Below are positions 8,355 to 17,894 of a stretch of 64,000 nucleotides of DNA, piece by piece. Below the pieces are notes generated by a model. That model had not been told where the DNA came from and made no database searches. It saw only the letters and a program-made list of their open reading frames with translations. Source of the stretch: Clostridium peptidivorans (GTDB lineage: Bacteria > Bacillota > Clostridia > Clostridiales > Clostridiaceae); assembly GCF_900205925.1 (NCBI RefSeq), contig NZ_OAOD01000016.1:1-64000 (forward strand), read 5' to 3'. Numbering within the stretch: position 1 is the stretch's first letter; each line of letters starts with the position of its first letter. Made by a program: the position numbers and the translations under genes.

Positions 8355-9752
8355 TTCTTCATAGCAAATAATGGGAGTTCCATCTTCTATATTCTCAAAA
8401 ATTGTTTTAGCTACATATAATGGGGTATTTACGCATCCATGAGTTCCATTGTTCTTATATATCTGTCCTCCAAAAGAATGTCTCCAGTATGCATCGTGTA
8501 TTCCTATATTTCCGTTAAAAGGCATCCAATAAGTTACTTCAGTTTCATAATCTGGTCCTCTTAAAACTGCTTTCTTTTGTTTATAATTAAGCATATAGAC
8601 TCCAAGCTTAGTATGATTACCATTATTTGGATTTCCAGTTATTACAGGACCCTGCGTTATAAGCTTTCCATCTTTATAAAACCATAAATGCTGTCTTGTT
8701 ATATTAACTTCTACATAACTATTGCCTATGTCATCTTCCTCCCTATACAAAGCCTTTTGAGCATATATAGGTTCTTTTTCAAGTATTTCACCAAGCTTTA
8801 TATTTTCTAGTAATGCTTTTGTTTCATCAGCTAAGTTAATTTTCCATCCATAAAATCCCCCCGTAACTTCTACTATTTTACCTATAGAGGTTTTAAAATT
8901 TCTTGCTGCTCCAGCTGTATCATATTTTTTACTAAGTCCTTGCACATATTCCTTAACTGCCTTCTCATTTATTACTACTTCTAAATTTTCACCAACACCA
9001 AGCCATTCATTTATTATATTCCCATCTAATATTTCATTTTTACTTCCAAATATATAAGTGATTTTTGTTGTTACACACTTATCTAGTAAACTTTTAGTTT
9101 CAAAAGTTTTGTCAGAGCATAGGGTGTACTTTGGATTTTCATAGCAAAGATTTTCATTTAAATCTAGTTTTACTTCTCCTTTTAATATACTCATTTCTAT
9201 AGCGGCCTTTAATTTATCTTTATTTATCTTATTTCCATATATTTCTTTAATCACTTTATATGAACCATCTGAATATTTAAAACTTACATTTTGCGGTTCT
9301 ATAATCTCTTTATTTAAACAATTTAATTTATTTATTTTATCTTCTAAATTATCTTTATTATAAACAATTAAATCATCTACATAATATTTTTGGTCCTTTA
9401 ATAATGAACTTATCCATTTAAATGAACTTTGCACATGATAAATTTTAGAAATACTATTTTTTTCATTGTACTCTATTTCTATATTCTGCCCTGTTATTTC
9501 TTCTTCTTCGTCATTTCTTTCTATTAACTTTAACTTATAATCTTTAATGTAACTTCTAATTGTATTCTCTGCATCATCATGTGATTTTAATGACACATCT
9601 ACTCCATTTATTACTGTATTAAAAAATAAGTGATTAGTAAAATACAATGAAATAAATAAATATATTAATAAAATCGAAGCTATTAAAATAATAACATTTC
9701 CTGTAGCCTTTTTTTCAAAAAGCTTTTTTATATTAATATTTTTCATACCCAT
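8352..9752 (-). CDS. L,D-transpeptidase (YkuD) with an N-terminal membrane anchor
   Basis: A 466-residue cell-wall enzyme. One transmembrane segment (about 19-38) anchors it. Residues about 45-320 hold repeated peptidoglycan-binding modules of the type found in clostridial transpeptidases. The C-terminal YkuD domain carries the catalytic motif THGCVN with Cys near residue 440 and an upstream His (GIHDAYWRHSFGG). It would form 3-3 peptide crosslinks in peptidoglycan outside the membrane. The gene stands alone. Its TAG stop is the last base triplet of a dispersed repeat, although the C-terminus (PIICYEE) looks natural. Confidence 0.93.
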   Translation of the reverse strand: MGMKNINIKKLFEKKATGNVIILIASILLIYLFISLYFTNHLFFNTVINGVDVSLKSHDDAENTIRSYIKDYKLKLIERNDEEEEITGQNIEIEYNEKNSISKIYHVQSSFKWISSLLKDQKYYVDDLIVYNKDNLEDKINKLNCLNKEIIEPQNVSFKYSDGSYKVIKEIYGNKINKDKLKAAIEMSILKGEVKLDLNENLCYENPKYTLCSDKTFETKSLLDKCVTTKITYIFGSKNEILDGNIINEWLGVGENLEVVINEKAVKEYVQGLSKKYDTAGAARNFKTSIGKIVEVTGGFYGWKINLADETKALLENIKLGEILEKEPIYAQKALYREEDDIGNSYVEVNITRQHLWFYKDGKLITQGPVITGNPNNGNHTKLGVYMLNYKQKKAVLRGPDYETEVTYWMPFNGNIGIHDAYWRHSFGGQIYKNNGTHGCVNTPLYVAKTIFENIEDGTPIICYEE

Positions 9753-9835
9753 TTATACCTTTCATCAAAAATACATTTTATTTAAACATAGCAATTAATT
9801 TATAATATGTTTGTATCTTTGATTTTAAAACTAAA

Positions 9836-9860
9836 AACCGCACCTATTTATGATGCGGTT
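9836..9860 (-). terminator. Terminator downstream of the small cupin gene
   Basis: AACCGCA (9836-9842) pairs with TGCGGTT (9854-9860), followed on the minus strand by TTTAGTTTT. Confidence 0.65.
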
Positions 9861-9959
9861 CACCGTAGTGGGCATAAAGTAGACTTTTTTACTTAGTTTT
9901 TTTTAAGATTTCACTTTTTAATAAGTCATAATATATAGTCATTGATAGCATATATAGTT

Positions 9960-10223
9960 TTACTCTTCAACAACAGGAATCAAAAAAGAACTAACATATA
10001 AATTGCTATCTGAGCGTAAAGCATGCATTTCTCCTGCAGGAACAATAAAAGCTTTACCTATTGTCAATTCGACCTCTCTATCCTCCAACACACCAAAACC
10101 TTCACCTTTGATGCAGTAGAAAATTTCATCATGCTTTGGATGTTTGTGCAAAGGTACCTTCTTATCAGCGGGAATGTGATATACATTAGTTACAATGGAA
10201 CTCTTAATGTTTTCTAAATTCAT
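9960..10223 (-). CDS. Small cupin-domain protein
   Basis: An 87-residue single-domain cupin (VPLHKHPKHDEIFYCIKGEG, then IGKAFIVPAGEMHAL), with the two conserved histidine/glutamate motifs that bind a metal. The start MNLENIKSSIV at 10223 is preceded by AAAGGAGA; a longer frame upstream has no ribosome site. It is transcribed alone. Such proteins may bind a small ligand or act as simple isomerases. No specific function can be given. Confidence 0.85.
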   Translation of the reverse strand: MNLENIKSSIVTNVYHIPADKKVPLHKHPKHDEIFYCIKGEGFGVLEDREVELTIGKAFIVPAGEMHALRSDSNLYVSSFLIPVVEE

Positions 10224-10600
10224 TATTATCTCTCCTTTGATTAAAATTTTAATAATTGTTATTTGAATACATATGAATAAGATTTTTATAAAGCATCCGT
10301 AATTATCATCTCTATCAATATATTTATACTCCAAATTATTCTAAACACAAATTTAACTATTATCCATAAAAGTTTATCAACAGCGCTATACCTATGCATT
10401 AAAAAAGCTTATTTTTAATTTTACTATTCTGTATTCACCTTTGTCCAGGCTTCCATAATACATTTCTCAAATAATCCACAAGCTTAATACTCGCTGTATT
10501 TTGTGTTTCATTATTCCTTATATATCAATAATTAGTATAAATTCTAATTTTTTTGGAAAAATAATTTCTAGATAAAAAGTAAAAAGGTAGGTATAGAAAA

Positions 10601-12004
10601 TTGAAAACAAAACAAGCAATTCCTTCAAAGAAAATAAGTAAAGATGAATTTATGGCACAGGAAGATAGTAAACAGGAGGAGCATAAGCTCTCCGCCAAGA
10701 ATTTACTGTGGATTGGGCTAGGTGGTATCATTGGATCTGGTTTTTTTCTCGCGTCAGGGCTACCTATAAGCTATGCTGGTCCCGGAGTGATTTTTGCTTA
10801 TCTGCTGGGTGGTTTATTAATAACCCAGATTGCAGGTGCACTGACCTCCCTGTCTGTCAATTATCCCGTTACTGGTTCCTTTAAGGTCTACGCTGAAAAA
10901 ATCTTAGGATCTTTTATGGGATTCTATGTAGGTTGGACCTTTTGGATAGCAGCCGTTCTAAGTATAGGGTCTGAGACCATTGCAATGGCTATATTTTCAA
11001 AACTGTGGTTTCCAAATGCTCCTGTATGGTTATTGGCAATAGTTTATTCAACAATAGTAATTGCTATAAATGCATTTGGCTTGAAAAGCTTTGGTAAAAT
11101 TGAAACGGTTATGTCTTTTATTAAGGTATCAGCCTTAGTATTATTCATTATAATCGGTGTCGCAGCAATGTTTGGAGTATTTACTACTACTCATCCAGTT
11201 GGAATTAAGACTCTATTAGGTAACGGAGGCCTATTCCCCAAAGGTTTAATGGGATTACTCCAGTCAATGTTAATTGTTATTTTTTCCTATGCTGGCATTG
11301 GTGTAGTTGCTATGGCATCATCGGAGGTTAAAGATCCAAGAAATGATATACCAAAGGCCATGCTTATACTTCTCGTAGTATTGGTTTTTTTATATGTAGC
11401 CTCAATTTTAACAGTTGTCTCCCTAACCCCCTGGAATACAGTTTCAACCGGGAAATCGCCCTTTATATCAGCCTTAGAGGCAATTAATATCCCCTTTGCG
11501 GCTTCAATCATGAATGCAGTGGTCCTGGTGGCATCATTTTCTGTAATGACAGGAACATACTATTCCGCCATAGTGATGCTAGTTGCCTTAGGAAACTCTC
11601 ATGAAGCTCCAGCCTTTGTGAGTAAAGAAGGTAAGAATGGGGTATATTATGGAAGCTTGATTATTACAGCTATAGGGCTAGTTGCTATCATTATAGCTTC
11701 TTACATTTTGCCAAGCAAAATTTACAATTATTTAATTTCGGGATCAGCTTATTTTTCATTCTTTAGTTTAGGTATTATTTTAGTTTGCTTTTTACTATGG
11801 CGAAGAACTGTTTCAAATCAGGAAATTTACAAATCCCCTTTAGCATTTGGTGCTCCGTGGTCGACAGTTATCACATTAGTAACAATATTTGTTTTATTTA
11901 TATTTTCCTTAGGCGTTCCCGACCAACGTATGGGGTTTTATTTTGCTTTAGGTATTTCAGTTATTATCTGTATAGCTTACTTATTTATGAAACGCAAACC
12001 ATGA
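10601..12004 (+). CDS. APC-superfamily amino-acid permease
   Basis: A 467-residue transporter with about twelve membrane segments. A cytoplasmic N-terminal tail of about 40 residues precedes the APC signature IGLGGIIGSGFFLASG near residue 38. It probably imports or exchanges an amino acid across the cytoplasmic membrane. The TTG start at 10601 is preceded by AAAGGTAGG; the next in-frame ATG (10652) lacks a ribosome site. It is monocistronic, with a terminator at 12079. Its TGA stop coincides with the beginning of a family A repeat. Substrate unknown. Confidence 0.92.
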   Translation: MKTKQAIPSKKISKDEFMAQEDSKQEEHKLSAKNLLWIGLGGIIGSGFFLASGLPISYAGPGVIFAYLLGGLLITQIAGALTSLSVNYPVTGSFKVYAEKILGSFMGFYVGWTFWIAAVLSIGSETIAMAIFSKLWFPNAPVWLLAIVYSTIVIAINAFGLKSFGKIETVMSFIKVSALVLFIIIGVAAMFGVFTTTHPVGIKTLLGNGGLFPKGLMGLLQSMLIVIFSYAGIGVVAMASSEVKDPRNDIPKAMLILLVVLVFLYVASILTVVSLTPWNTVSTGKSPFISALEAINIPFAASIMNAVVLVASFSVMTGTYYSAIVMLVALGNSHEAPAFVSKEGKNGVYYGSLIITAIGLVAIIIASYILPSKIYNYLISGSAYFSFFSLGIILVCFLLWRRTVSNQEIYKSPLAFGAPWSTVITLVTIFVLFIFSLGVPDQRMGFYFALGISVIICIAYLFMKRKP

Positions 12005-12031
12005 GGGCCAGACCCCTGGGATAAATTGTAA
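12002..12031 (+). repeat. Dispersed repeat family A, copy 3, starting at a stop codon
   Basis: TGA, the permease stop codon, runs directly into GGGCCAGACCCC and TGGGATAAATTGTAA. This is the same relation to a stop codon as copy 1. Confidence 0.85.
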
Positions 12032-12078
12032 GTAGTTTTGTTTCACAAGTATACTAAACTTAAAAAGGCTATAAAGTG

Positions 12079-12116
12079 AAGTGCACCACAAAACATTAAC
12101 ATTTTGTGCTGCACTT
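12079..12116 (+). terminator. Terminator of the amino-acid permease gene
   Basis: AAGTGCA-c-CACAAAA pairs with TTTTGTG-c-TGCACTT, followed by TTTTTAATT. On the other strand it could also stop transcription from the Bce permease gene. Confidence 0.85.
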
Positions 12117-12199
12117 TTTAATTCACTATCTTATAGCTTATAACTTTCCTTTCATTCTTTTTTGATTATAAATCAATAATTCTCTGTATATTTTATTTA

Positions 12200-14068
12200 T
12201 TATGTCAAACTTTTTTTCATCTCTAGCAAGTAGTTTTTTCTAATAATGAAGAAATATATAATTTGAGCCATCAGCATAATTCCCATCACCTGCAATGCTG
12301 GAATAGTTATTTCAATGCCCAAACTATATCTTAATGCACTTATAGCAAAGGCAAAGTGCACTACAGCAACTATATAAGGAAGCAAAAATAGTATCCCTAT
12401 TTCAATATTTAGTATACTTTTTATTTCTTTAAAAGTTAGGCCTATTTTATTCAACTGTTTGTATTTGTTTTTATCTTCTATAATATCCATGTAGCACTTG
12501 TTATACAAGAAGCTTCCCGTTGTTACAAAAAATATAAGCCCTATAAATATTGCACTGAACAAAAGTACTCCATAAGCTATTTTAGTACCTTCTAGTATAT
12601 CCGCTTTCAAGAAACTATTATGGAACTTATTATTTTCGTTAACATCGCCAAAGTTATTATAAAAATTTTTACATATATTCAATGTAGTCTTATAATCCTC
12701 TACATCAAATGCTCCAAAATAGTACTTAACACCAGCTATCCTTTCATATACCTCATCTTTAACTACATATACATCTCTATAAATTGCTGGAAGTATCCCT
12801 TTATCACTATTTTTAGTTACCTCCAGTTCTATATTGTTCAGACTAATATTTTTTCTTTTATCTCCAGAAAAAGATGCAGACTTTATAGTTTCATGATCAT
12901 TAAAGGAAATAGTATTTAAATCCAGTGTTGATGCTAACTTTTTATAACAAGTTTCGTTAATTATAACTACTTCATCTGTGTCCCCATCGGGAATAACAAA
13001 TTTTATTTCGTCACTAGCTTTGGTGTAAGATATGCTCTGAGCTTTCATGGAATTTTCAATAAAATCAGCTTTTGAATCAACTTTACCTTTATCCTCATAA
13101 GTATTAGAAACGAAGAATGCTTGCGGAAATTCTCTGTCTATTTGGTATTCCTTATCTCTCCAATAAGCATATACTGATCCTATTGCTGAAAGGGCAACCG
13201 TTGAAGTTATTGTTATTAGAAAAAACATTCTGGTATTATCTTTTATCCTGTATAGTAAATTTGAAACCCAAAGCATTGTAGTTTTTTTCATATATAAGTT
13301 TCTATTTCTCTTTAGTAATTTGATTATAAATACGCTTAATTGAGAAAATAATAAATAGGTGGCTGCAACAACCATTGTAGTTACAGGTATTATTCTATGG
13401 GTTATTGTTTTTATAGTGCTTGTAACCGATAGAAAATACCCTACAGCTAAAAGCACTATACATATGATAGAAAGAGTGACAGAGGCTTTTGGTTCAGGTC
13501 TTGGTCTTTTAGTTCCCTTTATTAAACTTAAAACTTTATCTTCTTTTATAATAAATGTGCAAAAAGTTGAGATTACTATTCCAATCATTACAAAAGCACT
13601 AAAAGTAATAATCATAGCTTTAACAGGAAGATAAAACTTTAGTGCATTATATCCTAAAAGCTTTCCGCTGGCGGCTAAAAGTATCTTAGAGAAAATTAAT
13701 CCTAGCAATATGCCTGCAACTGCTGCCACTGAACTAATGAGCATATTTTCAATACGTATCATCTTTTGTACTAGCCTTTTTGAAGAACCTATAATGTAAA
13801 GTATTCCAAATTCTTTATACCTGCTTTTAAGAAAAACACTTATGGAATAAAATACAAAGAAACATAAAAATAGGTATGCAATTACCGTTGTAACATAAAG
13901 TGTATTTCTTATGTGCTGGGGAAAGGAACTTACCTTAAAATCAGGATGAAGTATAAGCATAGTAAAAGAGAATAATAAGGCTGCGGATATGGTGCTGCTT
14001 AAAAAGTATGCAAAGTATGCTTTTGCATTTCTCTGCACATTTTTAATTGCAAACTCTCTAAGATTCAT
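12200..14068 (-). CDS. BceB-type ABC transporter permease (module 1)
   Basis: A 622-residue FtsX-like permease with the BceB layout: ten membrane segments and a large extracellular region of roughly residues 300-500 between segments seven and eight. With its ATPase it would remove peptide antibiotics from lipid II-cycle intermediates and signal to the adjacent kinase. It is co-transcribed with the ATPase (their ends abut at 14068). The operon also includes uppP. Peptide specificity cannot be read from sequence; uppP suggests a bacitracin-like ligand acting on undecaprenyl pyrophosphate. Confidence 0.93.
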   Translation of the reverse strand: MNLREFAIKNVQRNAKAYFAYFLSSTISAALLFSFTMLILHPDFKVSSFPQHIRNTLYVTTVIAYLFLCFFVFYSISVFLKSRYKEFGILYIIGSSKRLVQKMIRIENMLISSVAAVAGILLGLIFSKILLAASGKLLGYNALKFYLPVKAMIITFSAFVMIGIVISTFCTFIIKEDKVLSLIKGTKRPRPEPKASVTLSIICIVLLAVGYFLSVTSTIKTITHRIIPVTTMVVAATYLLFSQLSVFIIKLLKRNRNLYMKKTTMLWVSNLLYRIKDNTRMFFLITITSTVALSAIGSVYAYWRDKEYQIDREFPQAFFVSNTYEDKGKVDSKADFIENSMKAQSISYTKASDEIKFVIPDGDTDEVVIINETCYKKLASTLDLNTISFNDHETIKSASFSGDKRKNISLNNIELEVTKNSDKGILPAIYRDVYVVKDEVYERIAGVKYYFGAFDVEDYKTTLNICKNFYNNFGDVNENNKFHNSFLKADILEGTKIAYGVLLFSAIFIGLIFFVTTGSFLYNKCYMDIIEDKNKYKQLNKIGLTFKEIKSILNIEIGILFLLPYIVAVVHFAFAISALRYSLGIEITIPALQVMGIMLMAQIIYFFIIRKNYLLEMKKSLT

Positions 14069-14823
14069 TAGTTACTACCTCCAAGCAGTGCAAGCACATC
14101 AATAATTTCATGATAAAACTGCTGTCTGCTGTCCCCTCTATAAATCTCATTATATATAACTCCATCTTTTATAAATAAAATTCTGCTGCAATAGCTGGCG
14201 GATAGAGGGTCATGAGTTACCATAATTGTAGTTACCCTTTCCTCTTCATTTACTTTTTCAAACAATTCCATTACTGTTTTAGCTGCTTTAGAATCCAGGT
14301 TGCCAGTAGGTTCATCTGCCAACACTAAAGTAGGATTATGAATTAACGCTCGCGCAATTGCTGTTCTTTGAGATTCTCCACCTGATATTTCAAAGGTTCT
14401 CTTATTTACCAAATGCTCTATTCCAAGTATTCTAGATATTCTATTAAGCTCATAATCCTGTTTTTTAACTGGGATACCATCTAGTGTAAGTGGAAGCACT
14501 ATATTTTCTCCAACAGTTAAGGTATCAAGCAGATTGAAATCTTGAAATACAAAGCCTAGTTCTCTTCTTCTAAATAAGGCAAGCTCATCCCCATGCAGCT
14601 TTAAAGGATTTTTATTTTTTATTACTATTTCTCCTGAGGTTGGTTTATCTACTGTTGAAATCATATTTAACAGAGTTGTCTTACCGCTTCCTGATGGCCC
14701 CATAATCCCTACGAATTCACCATCTTCTATAGAGAAGCTTATATTATTTAAGGCGCTGAATACTATCTTACTTCCATATACTTTACTTAAGTTACTTACC
14801 TCCAAAATTCTCATTCCATTCAC
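14068..14823 (-). CDS. BceA-type ABC transporter ATP-binding protein (module 1)
   Basis: A 251-residue ATPase of the MacB/BceA class. Walker A GPSGSGKTT is at residues 42-50, the signature SGGESQRTAIARA near 146, and Walker B LVLADEPTG near 170. It lies 5 bases after uppP and overlaps the permease gene by one base. It powers the BceB-type permease at the membrane. Confidence 0.95.
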   Translation of the reverse strand: MNGMRILEVSNLSKVYGSKIVFSALNNISFSIEDGEFVGIMGPSGSGKTTLLNMISTVDKPTSGEIVIKNKNPLKLHGDELALFRRRELGFVFQDFNLLDTLTVGENIVLPLTLDGIPVKKQDYELNRISRILGIEHLVNKRTFEISGGESQRTAIARALIHNPTLVLADEPTGNLDSKAAKTVMELFEKVNEEERVTTIMVTHDPLSASYCSRILFIKDGVIYNEIYRGDSRQQFYHEIIDVLALLGGSN

Positions 14824-14828
14824 TCCTA

Positions 14829-15677
14829 TTATGTTAAAGTTATAACCTTAGTTAATACTAATATTCCTAGTAAACTCCCTACTGCTATTCTATATATTGC
14901 AAATCCCTTTAGTGGTTTCTTTTTCAGAAAGTCTACAAACTTTTTCATAACTATTAAAGCTACTAAAAAAGCTACAATAAATCCGGAAATTAATGCAATC
15001 CATAGAGTTGGTGTCATTATGGAGTAGTCAAATTCAAGTAAGTCCTTTCCTGAGGAACCTATCATTGCTGGAATAGCTATGAAAAATGAAAATTCTGCAG
15101 CTATGGGTGTTGATAAGCCTGCAATCCATCCACCCATGATTGTAGAAGCACTTCTTGACATCCCTGGCCATACAGCCAAAAGCTGTAATAAGCCTACCTT
15201 AAATGATTGTCCAGGTGTCATATTATCTATGTCCTCTACCTTATGAGTCCTATTTCTATATATGTTCTCAAGTATTATTAATAATACTCCTCCAGCTATA
15301 AACCCAACTATAACAGCTTCAGGTATAAACTTTGCTTTTATTTTATCGTAGAACAGCACTCCCACAACAGCCATGGGAATAGATGCTGTTATAACATTTA
15401 TTCCAAATCTAAAGCCTGTTTTTCCTTTTTTCCCCCTGGTAAATATAAAATTAAAGAATTCAACTATACTCTCCTCAATCTTTTTCCAATACAAAACAAC
15501 TACTGCCATTATGGCTCCAAGCTGAATTACAACTTCAAACATCTTGGCAAATTCTCCATGGAAGCCAATTGCCCATCCTACTAATATCATGTGCCCTGTA
15601 GAAGATACTGGTATAAATTCAGTTAGGCCCTCTACTATAGCAATTATAATAGCTTTTAATATAAAAATTACATCCAT
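14829..15677 (-). CDS. uppP: Undecaprenyl-diphosphatase UppP (BacA)
   Basis: A 282-residue polytopic enzyme with both family motifs: EGLTEFIPVSSTGHM near residue 17 and PGMSRSAST near residue 173. It converts undecaprenyl pyrophosphate to the monophosphate carrier for cell-wall synthesis, and extra enzyme confers bacitracin tolerance. It is the first gene after the response-regulator-type operator and is followed within 5 bases by the Bce ATPase, so enzyme and transporter would be induced together. Length and motifs are normal. Confidence 0.97.
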   Translation of the reverse strand: MDVIFILKAIIIAIVEGLTEFIPVSSTGHMILVGWAIGFHGEFAKMFEVVIQLGAIMAVVVLYWKKIEESIVEFFNFIFTRGKKGKTGFRFGINVITASIPMAVVGVLFYDKIKAKFIPEAVIVGFIAGGVLLIILENIYRNRTHKVEDIDNMTPGQSFKVGLLQLLAVWPGMSRSASTIMGGWIAGLSTPIAAEFSFFIAIPAMIGSSGKDLLEFDYSIMTPTLWIALISGFIVAFLVALIVMKKFVDFLKKKPLKGFAIYRIAVGSLLGILVLTKVITLT

Positions 15678-15745
15678 TACCTATCACTCCTTTAAACTGA
15701 TAGCAATAGTTTATAATAATAATGCATATACTGCTATCTACGAAG

Positions 15746-15772
15746 CTTACGGTAATGTGACATGTATGTAAG
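15746..15772 (-). promoter_or_regulatory. Candidate response-regulator operator upstream of uppP-bceAB
   Basis: An inverted repeat CTTAC-N17-GTAAG containing the inner ATGTGACATGT. It lies about 70 bases upstream of uppP, with a TATAAA-like -10 nearer the gene and no good -35, as expected of an activator-dependent BceR promoter. A related site precedes the second module. Confidence 0.55.
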
Positions 15773-15806
15773 GTTTTATGCTCAAAAAAAGCAAATAAAT
15801 AGTTAC

Positions 15807-16796
15807 CTATCCATTTGCCTTTTTAAATTTCATTGTAACCATTGTTCCCTCATTAACAATAGATTGTATCTCTACTTCGTGCCCTAAATTTTTGGATACC
15901 TCTTTAGTTATATATAATCCCATACCGGTAGACTCTCCATATTTACGTCCGTTTTCTCCTGTAAAGAAAGGATCAAATACCCTTCTTATATCTTTCACAG
16001 GAATTCCTATTCCTTTATCAATGACATTCAATCTAATCTCTTTTTCATTTTCAGATGCATTTATAATTAATTCTTTTCCTTTACCCTTAGAATATTTTAC
16101 TCCATTAATAATGAGCTGACCTAACATAAACTTTAACCACTTAGCATCACTATAAACTTCAATACTCTCATCTATCTCAACTCTTGGTAGTATTCTATTC
16201 CTTATAAAAATCTTTTTTTCTTCATTTACAATATCCCTAGCCAGCTGCTTTAAAGAAATTCTTTCTACTAAAAAATCCTTTTGGAAAGAATCTAGTCTAG
16301 CGAAATATAATACCATTCTTAAACCTTCCTTTAGCTTATTGACCTCGTCATGCATGTTGTCATATTTCTCTTCTCCTTCAAATTCTTGAAGCAGCAACTG
16401 TATTACTGAAAGAGGAGTTTTCATTTGATGCACCCACTGATTTATAAATCTTAAATGTTCCTTATGAAGTTTATCTGTTTTTTGAATTTGAGCTTCATAT
16501 AATCCGTGCAGCTTTTTTAATACTTCTGAAATACTCTGACTTAAATCTGAAATGCCAAAATCTAAAAAAACATCATTTAGCTCAGTGATCCCTCCCTCAA
16601 GCAACCGATATAATTGTCTATTTTGATAATACCTAAAGGCTAGAAAGCACAGCAGAATGAAGGTATTAAACATAACTATATAAATAATCTCACTAAGTCC
16701 TATAAATCCATTAAGATTAGAGTATATTATTGTAAGAACTAAACTTAAAAAATATACAGTTATATACCCTTTGTTATGCTTCAAAAACAATTTCAT
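15807..16796 (-). CDS. BceS-type intramembrane-sensing histidine kinase (module 1)
   Basis: A 329-residue kinase with two N-terminal membrane helices (about 12-32 and 36-55) separated by only a few residues, so it has no extracellular sensor. The H-box contains His123 (NQWVHQMKTPLS). The ATPase domain has the expected N and G boxes (GVKYSKGKG, then GESTGMGLYITK). Kinases of this class are controlled by the BceAB transporter rather than by direct ligand binding. It lies 12 bases after the response regulator gene. Confidence 0.93.
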   Translation of the reverse strand: MKLFLKHNKGYITVYFLSLVLTIIYSNLNGFIGLSEIIYIVMFNTFILLCFLAFRYYQNRQLYRLLEGGITELNDVFLDFGISDLSQSISEVLKKLHGLYEAQIQKTDKLHKEHLRFINQWVHQMKTPLSVIQLLLQEFEGEEKYDNMHDEVNKLKEGLRMVLYFARLDSFQKDFLVERISLKQLARDIVNEEKKIFIRNRILPRVEIDESIEVYSDAKWLKFMLGQLIINGVKYSKGKGKELIINASENEKEIRLNVIDKGIGIPVKDIRRVFDPFFTGENGRKYGESTGMGLYITKEVSKNLGHEVEIQSIVNEGTMVTMKFKKANG

Positions 16797-16808
16797 ACTT
16801 ACTCCTTA

Positions 16809-17501
16809 CTACCAGGTTTTATTTAATCTATAACCTGAGCCTCTTATTGTTTCTATTCCCCTATCTATTCCTAGACTCTGCAGTCTTTTACGTACTCTGC
16901 TAATATTAACACTTAAAGTGTTCTCCTCTACGAACTCCAAATCATCCCATATCTTTTCTAGAAGCAAATCTCTTCCCACAACTTTAGGATATTTGTTCAT
17001 AAGACATTCCAGCAGTATACCTTCTCTTTTAGTTATAATTAATTTCTCATCTTTAAACTCTACTTCTGATCTTTCTGGATAAAACTTAAGGCCGTCAATT
17101 TCAACGATTCTTTCCTCTGATCTGGCTGCATAGTCACCAAAGGCTCTTCTTATTTGACTCTTTATCTTAGCAATAGCAACGTCATAATAAAAAGGTTTAG
17201 TTATATAATCATCTGCTCCGCTTTCCAAAGCCATCACTTGATCCATTCCGCTGTCCCTTGCTGATATAAATATTATAGGAATTTTTGATTGCTGTCTTAT
17301 TTTTCTACACCAATAAAACCCATCAAACTTTGGCAAATTAACATCCAGCAATACTAGGTTTGGATTGAACTCATTAAAGCCACTCATTATATCCTCAAAG
17401 TTATCTGCTGCTCTAGCCTCAAAACCATACTTATCTATATATTCTTGTAATAAAGTACTTATTAATAAATCATCTTCTACAATATATATTTTGTATTTCA
17501 T
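16809..17501 (-). CDS. BceR-type response regulator (module 1)
   Basis: A 230-residue OmpR-family regulator. The receiver domain has acidic residues 10-11, phospho-acceptor Asp53 (LLDVNLPKFD) and Lys102. The C-terminal winged helix (about 130-228) binds DNA. It is the promoter-proximal gene of the regulatory pair. The likely target is the CTTAC/GTAAG site upstream of uppP. Confidence 0.95.
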   Translation of the reverse strand: MKYKIYIVEDDLLISTLLQEYIDKYGFEARAADNFEDIMSGFNEFNPNLVLLDVNLPKFDGFYWCRKIRQQSKIPIIFISARDSGMDQVMALESGADDYITKPFYYDVAIAKIKSQIRRAFGDYAARSEERIVEIDGLKFYPERSEVEFKDEKLIITKREGILLECLMNKYPKVVGRDLLLEKIWDDLEFVEENTLSVNISRVRKRLQSLGIDRGIETIRGSGYRLNKTW

Positions 17502-17894
17502 TTTGATATCCTCCTAATTTATATTGTAATCAGGATACATTATTTACTTAATTATACTATTTACCTTTGAATATTTAAACTAGATAAGTTCAATTACCTG
17601 AATATCATATTCTTTTCTGAATGCATGCTTTATTGCAAATTTGTCATTTGATAAAAATACGATGTAACCATTGAAAATGGAAATACGAATAATGGTCTTT
17701 GAGAATTGAATAATGCGGTGAAAAATCAGAATTATTTCATATTTATTAGAAATGAAGTGGTTTTTACAATGAGAATTGTGATATAATTACTATCAGTAAA
17801 ACAAAAATAGTAAAATATGGTTCATCAATAATACTTGCATAGAAGGGTATATTAAGAATAGTTATATTATTATAAGATATATGGAGGTTTTAAT
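17502..17894. other. Divergent gap between the bceR-type gene and a small membrane protein gene
   Basis: No coding frame was seen. It must hold both promoters. One is listed at 17779; the other is not obvious. Confidence 0.5.
17779..17787 (+). promoter_or_regulatory. Extended -10 promoter element
   Basis: TGATATAAT is an extended -10 (TGnTATAAT). The -35 region is weak. It would start transcription near 17795, about 100 bases before the next gene. Confidence 0.55.

Noticed and set aside
10525-10731. Minus-strand frame over the start of the amino-acid permease
   Set aside because: It overlaps the permease start antisense and has no ribosome site or recognisable product.
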